A stretch of 64,000 nt of DNA from NCBI RefSeq assembly GCF_005937885.2, contig NZ_CP042176.1:3467501-3531500 (forward strand), written 5' to 3'. This DNA comes from Bradyrhizobium sp. KBS0727 (GTDB lineage Bacteria; Pseudomonadota; Alphaproteobacteria; Rhizobiales; Xanthobacteraceae). Under the pieces are notes generated by a model. It did not search any database, had not been told where the DNA came from, and was given only the letters and a program-made list of their open reading frames with translations. Of the stretch, positions 55,470-62,970 are shown piece by piece. The stretch's first letter is position 1; each line of letters begins with the position of its first letter. The translations under genes and the position numbers were made by a program.

Positions 55470-57869
55470 ATGCGACTGACAGCAAGGGTGTCGATTTTTA
55501 CGGTGTGTCTGCTTGTGGCGTCCGGGTTTCCGGCGCTCCTGCATTCCGCCTTGGCCCAGCAGCCGGAAAAGCGCATCGCACTCGTGGTCGGCGACGGCGC
55601 GTATGCGAAATCGCCGCTGGCCACCGCGGCCAATGACGCCGGCCTGATCGCGCAAACCTTGCAGGCGGCGGGTTTCGATGTGATCGGCGCCCGCGATCTC
55701 GATGGCGACACCCTGCGCAAGAGTTTCCGCGATTTCGTCCAGAAGGCCCAAGGTGCTGGGCCGGGCACCGTGGCGATGGTTTATCTCGCGGGCTACGGGC
55801 TGCAGCTTGCCGGTGAGAACTATTTCGTGCCGGTCGACTCCGCGATCAACCGCGAGACCGACATTCCGATCGAAGCCTTGCGGATCAGCGACTATGTCCG
55901 GCAGCTCGCATCGCTTCCACTCAAGGCCAGCATCGTCGTGCTGGATGCGGCACGGCAGCAACCCTTCGTCGAGGGGCAGATCGCAAGCGGCCTGGCGCTG
56001 GTCGAGGCGGATCCGCATATGCTGATCGCCTATAACGCGGCGCCGGGCACGGTCGCACCGCCGGAGCAGGGACCCTACGGCGCCTACGCCCAGTCGCTCG
56101 CCGAGATGATCCGCGCCGGCGGATTGCCGCTGCAGGATGTTTTCGACCGCGTGCGGTTGCGCGTCAACGAAGCGACCAAGGGCGCGCAGGTGCCGTGGGA
56201 TACCCACAAGCTCGACGCCCAGTTCATGTTCTTCGAGCGCGCGCCGGATGCGCCGGCGCAGGCGCCGCCGGATCAGGTCGCCGCGCTCCGCAACAAGCCG
56301 ATCCGCGATATGGGCGTGCAGGACGCCTATACCGCAGCGCTCGAGCGCGACACGCTGCAAGGCTATGAGGATTTCCTGATCGCCTATCCCGGCGATCCAC
56401 TGGCTAGGCGAGTGCGCGCGATCGTCGCCGCGCGGCGCGAAGCGATCACCTGGCGCCGCAGCTACCAGGCCGACACGCCCAATGCCTATTGGTCCTATCT
56501 GCGGCGCTATCCGCGCGGGCCACACGCCGGCGACGCGCGCCGCCGCCTTGCCATCCTCACCGCACCGCTGGAACCGCCACCGGCATTCGCGGTCATGGAC
56601 TACGACGTCCCGCCGCCGCCTCCCGAAGAGATCGTCTATGTCGATCGCCCCGTGCTGGTGTTCAGCGATCCCGAGTTTGATTTTGTGCCACCGCCACCGC
56701 CGCCGTTCTACTATTTGCCGCCGCCGCCGCCGGACTTCATCGTGTTGGAGCCGCCGCCGCCACCGATCGGGCTATTCATCCTGCCGCAGCCGCTGTTCGT
56801 GCCGATTCCGGTCTATGTTGTAGCGCCGATCTATGTAACGCCGCCGCCGAACAACATCATCTACGCCAACATCCACAATACGACGGTCATCAACAACGTC
56901 ATCAACCAACCGCCTCAGCCGGTGCCGACCGGGCCGGGCACTGCCGGTGCGCTACCCACCGCCAAGGGCGCCGCGCCGTCATCGGCCGCGGCCATACCCG
57001 GGTCCGCCGCTACGACCGCGCTGCCTCTCGCGGTCGCGCAGAAGGCCTCGCTGATCCAGCAAGGCAAACTGCCAATGCCGCCGAGCGCATTGATGAACCG
57101 TGCCGCGAAGGCGGGCGCGCCGGGCGGACCGGTTGGCCAGATGGCGCCGGCGAATGCGCCGCAGCCCGCGAATGCGGCTCCGAATGCGCTGCCGCAAGGC
57201 AAGGCGTTGCCGAAGGCCAATTCGCTGCCGGTGCCACCGCCGGCTGCCGCAGCTCCGCCCCCGAATGCGACCAGTCCCAGTGTGAAGCTCACGCCGCAGC
57301 AACCGGGAGCGGCGCCGCCGGCAGGGGTTTCGAATGCACCGGCTGCCGCCGCCGGCACACCGAAGGCACCGGCAGGGATGGCAGCGCCATCGAAGCCGAG
57401 CAGCCTGGCGCCCGCTCCGGGGCCGAACGCAAAGCCGACGGTGGTGCCGGAATCCGCCAGCAAGCCGGCGGGCGTTCAACCGTCACCCAATCCCACGACA
57501 GCGCTCCCTCCGAAGCCGGCAACCCAGGCGGCGCCGAAACCTCCAATTCAGCCGGAAGCACGCCGGCCGCCGCCGCCGCCGGCTCCGCCGCGTCCGGCTC
57601 CGCAGATGGCGAAGCCCGCACCGCCGCCGCCACCACGGATCGCAGCGCCGCCTCCGCCCCCGCGGGTAGCTTCGCCGCCGCCTCCGCCACCTCGGATGGC
57701 AGCGCCACCGCCGCCGCCGCCGCGGGCAGCTGCGCCGCCGCCGCCACCACCTCGGATGGCAGCGCCGCCGCCGCCGCCGCCCCGGGTGGCTGCGCCACCG
57801 CCACCGCGTCCGGCGCCGCCGCCAGCAGCGGCAGCCAAAAAATGCCCGCCGAACGTTCCGCGGTGCTGA
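55470..57869 (+). CDS. Caspase-fold protein with lost catalytic residues and a Pro-rich tail
   Basis: 799 residues with a signal peptide (FTVCLLVASGFPALLHSALA). The caspase/peptidase C14 fold is clear: KRIALVVGDGAYAKSPLATAANDA, MVYLAGYGLQLAGENYFVPVD and ASIVVLDAARQQPF. The catalytic His is replaced by Tyr109 (AGYG for the usual SGHG) and the Cys by Ala161 (LDAAR for LDACR). It should therefore be inactive as a protease. From about residue 360 it is a Pro/Ala-rich tail with PPPPP(R)MAA repeats, ending KKCPPNVPRC. It is exported, so it might bind partners. It lies between two copies of the dnaE 3' end. Confidence 0.85.
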   Translation: MRLTARVSIFTVCLLVASGFPALLHSALAQQPEKRIALVVGDGAYAKSPLATAANDAGLIAQTLQAAGFDVIGARDLDGDTLRKSFRDFVQKAQGAGPGTVAMVYLAGYGLQLAGENYFVPVDSAINRETDIPIEALRISDYVRQLASLPLKASIVVLDAARQQPFVEGQIASGLALVEADPHMLIAYNAAPGTVAPPEQGPYGAYAQSLAEMIRAGGLPLQDVFDRVRLRVNEATKGAQVPWDTHKLDAQFMFFERAPDAPAQAPPDQVAALRNKPIRDMGVQDAYTAALERDTLQGYEDFLIAYPGDPLARRVRAIVAARREAITWRRSYQADTPNAYWSYLRRYPRGPHAGDARRRLAILTAPLEPPPAFAVMDYDVPPPPPEEIVYVDRPVLVFSDPEFDFVPPPPPPFYYLPPPPPDFIVLEPPPPPIGLFILPQPLFVPIPVYVVAPIYVTPPPNNIIYANIHNTTVINNVINQPPQPVPTGPGTAGALPTAKGAAPSSAAAIPGSAATTALPLAVAQKASLIQQGKLPMPPSALMNRAAKAGAPGGPVGQMAPANAPQPANAAPNALPQGKALPKANSLPVPPPAAAAPPPNATSPSVKLTPQQPGAAPPAGVSNAPAAAAGTPKAPAGMAAPSKPSSLAPAPGPNAKPTVVPESASKPAGVQPSPNPTTALPPKPATQAAPKPPIQPEARRPPPPPAPPRPAPQMAKPAPPPPPRIAAPPPPPRVASPPPPPPRMAAPPPPPPRAAAPPPPPPRMAAPPPPPPRVAAPPPPRPAPPPAAAAKKCPPNVPRC

Positions 57870-57954
57870 GGCAAAGCGGTGTCGGTCAGAGCCGGATCTG
57901 ACGGGAGCGGAGCAGGGGTGCCGAACCGGAACAGGGTGTCCGTGAAAGGGCCGC

Positions 57955-58042
57955 GAAGCTTCCCGGCCGCTTCAAGGTCGCGCCGCAGATTGCCGGCGCG
58001 ATCAAGGCGGTGTCGGGCGTGGCGGACGCGCAGACGCTGTGA
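57955..58042 (+). pseudogene. Duplicated 3' end of dnaE
   Basis: The first 84 bp match 55247-55330 with six mismatches and, read in frame, encode KLPGRFKVAPQIAGAIKAVSG, VADAQTL and a TGA. No dnaE sequence precedes it and there is no start codon. It is probably a leftover from the insertion or duplication that placed the pseudo-caspase gene here. Confidence 0.85.
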
Positions 58043-58072
58043 GGAAGAGCGCTCACCCACGGTCGGCTGGCG

Positions 58073-58096
58073 GGGGCACTATTCGGCTGGTGCCCC
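58073..58096. other. Hairpin between converging genes
   Basis: GGGGCAC (58073-58079) and GTGCCCC (58090-58096) form a 7-bp stem, 12 bp beyond the acyl-CoA dehydrogenase stop. There is no T-run, so it is at best a weak terminator. Confidence 0.35.
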
Positions 58097-58108
58097 GGCT
58101 CATAAAGG

Positions 58109-59254
58109 TTACAGCGACCGCGCGATCAGGAGCTTCATGATCTCGTTGGTCCCGCCGTAGATCTTCTGGATGCGCGCATCGACGAACATCCGCGCGATCG
58201 GATATTCCTCCATGTAGCCGTAGCCGCCGTGCAGCTGCAGGCACTCGTCGGCGGTCTCCACCTGCTTCTGCGAACACCAGTATTTCGCCATCGAGGCGGT
58301 GACGGTATCGAGATTGCCGGCGACGAGCTGCTCCACGCACCAGTCGACGAAGACGCGCGCGATCATGGCCTCGGTCTTGCGCTCGGCAAGCTTGAAAGCC
58401 GTGTTCTGGAACTCAAGCAGCGGCTTGCCGAACGCCTTGCGCTCTTTGGTGTAATCGACCGTCAGCTTGACCGCACGTTCCATCGAAGCCACGGCGCCGA
58501 CGGCGAGCGAGAGCCGCTCCTGCGGCAACTGCTGCATCAACTGGACGAAGCCGTTGCCTTCCTCAGCTCCGAGCAAATTGTCCGCCGGCGCGAAGGCATT
58601 GTCGAAAAACAGTTCGGAGGTGTCGGAAGCGTGCAGGCCGATCTTGTCGAGGTTGCGTCCGCGGCGGTAGCCTTCATTGCCTTCGGTCTCGACCACGATC
58701 AACGAAAGGCCCTTGGCGCCGGGCTCGCCGGTTCTCGCCACCACGATCACGAGATCGGCGGCCTGGCCGTTGGTGATGAAGGTCTTCTGGCCGTTGATGA
58801 CATAGCCATTACCCTGCTTGCGCGCCGTCGTTCGCACCGCCTGCAGGTCGGAACCCGTACCGGGCTCGGTCATGGCGATGGCGCCGACGAACTCGCCCGA
58901 GGCCATCTTCGGCAGCCAGCGAAGCTTCTGCTCCTCCGTGCCGTAGTTGAGAATGTAGTGCGCGACGATGCAGCTATGCACCGAAACCCCGGTGGTGACT
59001 TCCGGTACCACGGTCTCGATGTCCTCGATCACGGCAGCGTCATAGGCGAAGCTGGCGCCGAGACCGCCATAGGCTTCCGGCACGCTGGGCAGCAGCGCGC
59101 CCATCTCACCCAGCGCGCGCCAGCCCGATCGATCGACCATCTTCTGGTCGCGCCAGCTCTGCGCGTGCGGCGCCAGATCCTTGGCGAGAAATTTTCGGAA
59201 TTGCTCGCGAAAGACGTCGAGTTCTTCCGTCATCCACGATGAGCGATAGGCCAT
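58109..59254 (-). CDS. Acyl-CoA dehydrogenase
   Basis: 381 residues from the ATG at 59254 (MAYRSSWMTEELDVF); the open frame upstream is not used. Signatures: VGAIAMTEPGTGSDLQAVRT for FAD/substrate binding, KTFITNGQAADLVIVVART, QQLPQERLSLAVGAVASMERA, and YGYMEEYPIARMFVDARIQ. The catalytic base is the Glu in IYGGTNEIMKLL near residue 371. It oxidises acyl-CoA to enoyl-CoA, passing electrons to ETF. It is the last gene of the five-gene minus-strand operon, 11 bp after the SDR. Confidence 0.93.
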   Translation of the reverse strand: MAYRSSWMTEELDVFREQFRKFLAKDLAPHAQSWRDQKMVDRSGWRALGEMGALLPSVPEAYGGLGASFAYDAAVIEDIETVVPEVTTGVSVHSCIVAHYILNYGTEEQKLRWLPKMASGEFVGAIAMTEPGTGSDLQAVRTTARKQGNGYVINGQKTFITNGQAADLVIVVARTGEPGAKGLSLIVVETEGNEGYRRGRNLDKIGLHASDTSELFFDNAFAPADNLLGAEEGNGFVQLMQQLPQERLSLAVGAVASMERAVKLTVDYTKERKAFGKPLLEFQNTAFKLAERKTEAMIARVFVDWCVEQLVAGNLDTVTASMAKYWCSQKQVETADECLQLHGGYGYMEEYPIARMFVDARIQKIYGGTNEIMKLLIARSL

Positions 59255-59265
59255 GTGTCCTCGCG

Positions 59266-60093
59266 TCAGATGATGAGACCGCCGCCGGCGACGATCACTT
59301 GTCCGCTGATATAGTTCGATTCCGGGCTGCAGAACAGATAAACGGCGTCGGCGGCTTCTTCCGGTGTGCCGCCACGTCCGAGCGGAATCATTCTCGCCAT
59401 CGCGTCGAGCATCTGCGGCTGCACCCCGACCTTGATGTCGCGCCCGCCGACGTCGATGGTCTTCTGCTGGGCTTCGATCGGCTGGGTCAGGCGGGTATTG
59501 ATCAGGCCGAAGGCCACGCAATTGACGTTGACCTTGTAGCGTCCCCATTCCTTGCACATCGTTCGCGTCAGGCCGACCAGCGAAGCCTTGGCCGACGAAT
59601 AGCTGGCTTGTCCGGCATTGCCGTAGAGCCCGGCGATCGAGGAGATGTTGACGACCTTGCGAAAGACCTCGCGGCCGGCCTCGGCTTCCTTCTTCGCCAT
59701 GATCCGGATCGGCTCGGACGCCGCGCGCAACAGGCGGAACGGGGCCACCAGATGCACGTCGAGCATGGCCTGAAACTGCTCGTCGCTCATCTTCTGGATC
59801 GTGGAGTCCCAAGTGTAGCCGGCGTTGTTGACGATGATGTCGAGGCCGCCAAAAGTCTCCATGGCGGCGGCGACGAAGCGGTCGGAGAAACCGGGCTCGG
59901 TGACGCTGCCGTTGACGGCGATCGCTTCGCCGCCCGCGGCCACGATTTCGGCGGCGACGGCGTCGCCCGGCGCCGCATCGAGATCGTTGACCACGACCTT
60001 CGCGCCTTCGCTGGCGAGTTTCAGCGCAATGGCGCGGCCGATGCCGCGTCCCGATCCGGTGATGAGCGCGACCTTGCCCTTGAGCTTCGACAT
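59266..60093 (-). CDS. SDR-family oxidoreductase
   Basis: 275 residues from the ATG at 60093 (MSKLKGKVALITG). NAD(P) motif TGSGRGIGRAIAL, then NNAGYTWDS, the serine in NISSIAGLYG and the YSSAK catalytic pair (SYSSAKASLVGLTRTM). An Asp in NDLDAAPG after the second strand favours NAD(H). In this cluster it is probably a 3-hydroxyacyl-CoA dehydrogenase. It is ten bases after the MaoC gene. Confidence 0.9.
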   Translation of the reverse strand: MSKLKGKVALITGSGRGIGRAIALKLASEGAKVVVNDLDAAPGDAVAAEIVAAGGEAIAVNGSVTEPGFSDRFVAAAMETFGGLDIIVNNAGYTWDSTIQKMSDEQFQAMLDVHLVAPFRLLRAASEPIRIMAKKEAEAGREVFRKVVNISSIAGLYGNAGQASYSSAKASLVGLTRTMCKEWGRYKVNVNCVAFGLINTRLTQPIEAQQKTIDVGGRDIKVGVQPQMLDAMARMIPLGRGGTPEEAADAVYLFCSPESNYISGQVIVAGGGLII

Positions 60094-60103
60094 TTGTTTT
60101 CCC

Positions 60104-60520
60104 TTAGAGCGTGATGATGGCTTCACCGGCGAGCTTGATCTCGCCGTGTTCATCTTTGGTCGTCAGCGCCAGCCGGACACGGCTTTCGCCGTTGTCCGCG
60201 AACAATTCGGTGACGTGGCCTTCGCCGGTGAGGCGGGCGCCGAGCTGGGTGATGGCGGCAAAACGCGTGGCGAACGAGCGGATGCGCTGTGGTGCGACCG
60301 CATCGGTCAGCGCCTGGCCGAGATAGGCCATCACCAGCATGCCGTGCGAGAACACGTCCGGGAAGCCCGCCGCCTTGGCGAAATCGATGTCGACATGGAT
60401 CGGATTGTGGTCGCCAGATGCGCCGCAATAGAGCGCCAGGGTGTGACGCGTGATCGGCGGGAAGGTCTTGTGGACGATGCGGTCGCCGACCGCGGGTAAC
60501 ATGCTTGCTGTCTCGCTCAT
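60104..60520 (-). CDS. MaoC-family (R)-hydratase
   Basis: 138 residues, hotdog fold. The hydratase motif is visible: YCGASGDHNPIHVDIDFAKAAGFPDVFSHGML, with the catalytic Asp and His (GDHNPIH). It should hydrate enoyl-CoA. It follows the FAS1-like gene by 9 bp. The two probably form a heteromer, as with other two-part MaoC hydratases. Confidence 0.9.
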   Translation of the reverse strand: MSETASMLPAVGDRIVHKTFPPITRHTLALYCGASGDHNPIHVDIDFAKAAGFPDVFSHGMLVMAYLGQALTDAVAPQRIRSFATRFAAITQLGARLTGEGHVTELFADNGESRVRLALTTKDEHGEIKLAGEAIITL

Positions 60521-60529
60521 GACACCGTC

Positions 60530-60973
60530 CTAGTTCCGCACGACAATGGTGCGCGCGGTATCGGCGACATGCGCGCCATGCTGGTTGGTAACAGCGGTTT
60601 CCACCACCACCATGGTCATCGCGCCGCCCTTCTTGTCGGTGACGTCGGTGACACGCGACTGGAAGGTCAGGGTGTCGCCCACAACCACCGGGGCGTGATA
60701 GCTGAACCGCTGTTCGCCGTGCAGGACGCGGGCAAGGTCGATGTTCAATTCGGTCAGGAACTCGAACGGTCGCTCGGCATCCATCAGTTCGAGACAGAAC
60801 AGATAGGTCGGCGGCGCCGGCGTCGCCGAATAGCCCGCGGCGCGCGCGACCGTCTCATCGCGATAGACCGGGTTCCGTTCCCCGAGCGTGTTGAGGAAAT
60901 ACCGCAGTCGTCCCGGCTCGACGCGCGCGGTAACCGGCGTAAAGCTGCGCCCGATGGCTGATCGATCGACCAT
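60530..60973 (-). CDS. FAS1-like/MaoC N-terminal hydratase partner
   Basis: 147 residues, a second hotdog protein: IGRSFTPVTARVEPGRLRYF, GERNPVYRDETVARAAGYSATPAPPTYLF, then HGEQRFSYHAPVVVGDTLTF. It matches the N-terminal half of MaoC-like dehydratases (FAS1_DH_region) and lacks the D/H pair of the active partner. It probably pairs with the neighbouring MaoC protein. Confidence 0.85.
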   Translation of the reverse strand: MVDRSAIGRSFTPVTARVEPGRLRYFLNTLGERNPVYRDETVARAAGYSATPAPPTYLFCLELMDAERPFEFLTELNIDLARVLHGEQRFSYHAPVVVGDTLTFQSRVTDVTDKKGGAMTMVVVETAVTNQHGAHVADTARTIVVRN

Positions 60974-60982
60974 GTTGCTGCC

Positions 60983-62167
60983 TCACGCCCGTTCGTACAA
61001 GGTGACCACGCAGGCACCGCCGAGGCCGAGATTGTGTTGCAGCCCCAGCCGCGCGCCGTCGACCTGGGTCGCGGCGGCATTGCCGCGCAGTTGACGCGTC
61101 AGCTCGTAGCATTGCGCGAGGCCGGTGGCCCCGAGCGGGTGGCCCTTCGATAGCAGGCCGCCGGAGGGATTGGTCACCGTCTTGCCGCCATAGGTGTTGT
61201 CGCCATCGTCGATGAAGCGCGCCGCGCCGCCCTCGGGACAGAGGCCGAGCGCTTCATAGGTGATCAGTTCGTTGTGCGCGAAACAGTCGTGCAGCTCGAC
61301 GACATCGATATCTTCGGGGCCGACGCCGGCCGCCGCGTAAACACGCTTCGCCGCCGCCTGCGTCATGTCAAAGCCGACCACCTGCATCATGTCGCCGGCC
61401 TTGAAGGTCGAGGCGGTATCGGTGGTCATGGCCTGGGCGGCGATCCGCACGTCCTTGCGCAAGCCGTGCTTGATCGCGAACTTCTCCGAGACCAGCACGG
61501 CGGCCGCACCGCCGCAGGTCGGCGGACAGGCCATCAGCCGCGTCATCACGCCCGGCCAGATCACCTGATCGTTCAAGACGTCGTCGGCGCTGACCTCCTT
61601 GCGGAACAGCGCCAGCGGATTGTTCTTGGCGTGCCGGCTCGCCTTGGCGCGGATCTTGGCGAATGCCGCCAGCGGCGTTCCGTATTTCTTCATATGGCTG
61701 AGACCGGCGCCGCCGAAGTACCGCAGTGCCAGCGGGATATTGCGGGCGTCGACCAGTTCGTCGGTCACCGCGTCGAATTCCTCAAACGCACTCGGCCGGT
61801 CGGTGAAGACGGCGCCGAGCGCGCCGGGTTTCATCTGTTCGAAACCGAGCGCCAGCACGCAATCGAGCGCGCCGGATTCGATCGCCTGCCGCGCCATGAA
61901 CAGCGCGGTCGAGCCGGTGGAGCAGTTGTTGTTGACGTTGATGATGGGAATTCCGGTCATGCCGACCTGGTACAGCGCGCGCTGGCCGCAGGTTGAGTCG
62001 CCGTAGACGTAACCGGCATAGGCCTGCTGGATCAGGTCGTAGCCGATCCCGGCATCGGCGAGCGCCAGCGCGGTCGCTTCCGCGCCCATCACGGGGTAGG
62101 GCGCGTTGGCGCCGGGTTTGACAAAGGGGATCATGCCGACGCCGGCAACATAGACGCGAGAGGTCAT
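60983..62167 (-). CDS. Thiolase-like lipid-transfer protein / acetyl-CoA acetyltransferase
   Basis: 394 residues of the SCP-x type. The nucleophile Cys is in INVNNNCSTGSTALFMARQ. VVELHDCFAHNELI, LSKGHPLGATGLAQCYEL and the C-terminal LGLGGACVVTLYERA complete the active site. Enzymes of this group cleave 3-ketoacyl-CoA, often with branched or cyclic side chains. It is the first gene of the minus-strand operon, directly behind the TetR operator. Confidence 0.9.
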   Translation of the reverse strand: MTSRVYVAGVGMIPFVKPGANAPYPVMGAEATALALADAGIGYDLIQQAYAGYVYGDSTCGQRALYQVGMTGIPIINVNNNCSTGSTALFMARQAIESGALDCVLALGFEQMKPGALGAVFTDRPSAFEEFDAVTDELVDARNIPLALRYFGGAGLSHMKKYGTPLAAFAKIRAKASRHAKNNPLALFRKEVSADDVLNDQVIWPGVMTRLMACPPTCGGAAAVLVSEKFAIKHGLRKDVRIAAQAMTTDTASTFKAGDMMQVVGFDMTQAAAKRVYAAAGVGPEDIDVVELHDCFAHNELITYEALGLCPEGGAARFIDDGDNTYGGKTVTNPSGGLLSKGHPLGATGLAQCYELTRQLRGNAAATQVDGARLGLQHNLGLGGACVVTLYERA

Positions 62168-62182
62168 GGCGCGCTCCGTAAA

Positions 62183-62215
62183 TTACCCGTTGGACTTTTT
62201 CTTACCCATGGGTAA
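62183..62215. promoter_or_regulatory. TetR operator between the divergent lipid genes
   Basis: A perfect 14-bp palindrome TTACCCATGGGTAA at 62202-62215, with an extra half site TTACCC at 62183-62188. It is within 11 bp of the TetR start and ~15-50 bp from the thiolase start, so binding would shut both directions. Use by this TetR protein is inferred. Confidence 0.75.
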
Positions 62216-62226
62216 TATATTGATCA

Positions 62227-62970
62227 ATGCGGCCCGTCAATGCAATGCAGGCGACAATCGAGCAGGCGACAACCAATATGGATGCACCGTCACCTTCAGC
62301 CGACCCGTCGCCGTGGATGCCGTTCGAGAACAGGCGTCGCGCGCGCGACGAGAAACGCGAGGCGGTGTTGCGGACCGCCGTGCAGCTGTTCCTCGAGCAG
62401 GGCTATCACCGTGTCACGCTGAACGATGTCGCGGAGCGGCTGAACATCACCAAACCCGCGCTCTACAATTACTTCCGCGGCAAGGACGAGATCCTGTTCG
62501 AATGCTGGGCGCTCGGGCAGGAGAGCGTCGATAAATTGATCGTCGAGATCAACAGCGGCGGCGGCACGGCGCTCGTCAAATTGCGCAAGCTGATCCATGC
62601 CTATGCCGAGGTGATGACGACGGACTACGGCGCCAGCCTGGTGCGGTTCGATCCGCGCGACCTGACCGAAGAAAACCGCAACACCGTCCGCGCCGCGAAG
62701 AAGCGGATCGACCGCACGTTTCGCAGATACCTCGCCGATGGCGTCACCGACGGTTCGATCAAGCCATGCGACCCCAAGCTCGCGGCCTTTGCGATTGCAG
62801 GTTCGCTGAACTGGATCGGTCACTGGTACCAGCGGGACGGGGCCTGGACGGCAGAAGCCGTCGCCACCCAATTTACGGCTCAGTTGACCAAAGGGCTCGC
62901 CGCATCGCCGGCGCGGAAGCGCAGCCCGGCGACAGCAAAAAGCAGGCCGGCGAAGGGAGGGCCGAAATGA
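62227..62970 (+). CDS. TetR/AcrR-family regulator
   Basis: 247 residues from the ATG at 62227; ATGs at 62245 and 62278 are possible. The DNA-binding domain follows a ~40-residue tail: KREAVLRTAVQLFLEQGYH, RVTLNDVAERLNITKPALYN and YFRGKDEIL. The rest is a TetR ligand domain with AIAGSLNWIGHWYQRDG. A basic tail (ARKRSPATAKSRPAKGG) is unusual. Its ligand is probably an acyl-CoA from the pathway. The stop overlaps the acyl-CoA ligase start. Confidence 0.88.
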   Translation: MRPVNAMQATIEQATTNMDAPSPSADPSPWMPFENRRRARDEKREAVLRTAVQLFLEQGYHRVTLNDVAERLNITKPALYNYFRGKDEILFECWALGQESVDKLIVEINSGGGTALVKLRKLIHAYAEVMTTDYGASLVRFDPRDLTEENRNTVRAAKKRIDRTFRRYLADGVTDGSIKPCDPKLAAFAIAGSLNWIGHWYQRDGAWTAEAVATQFTAQLTKGLAASPARKRSPATAKSRPAKGGPK

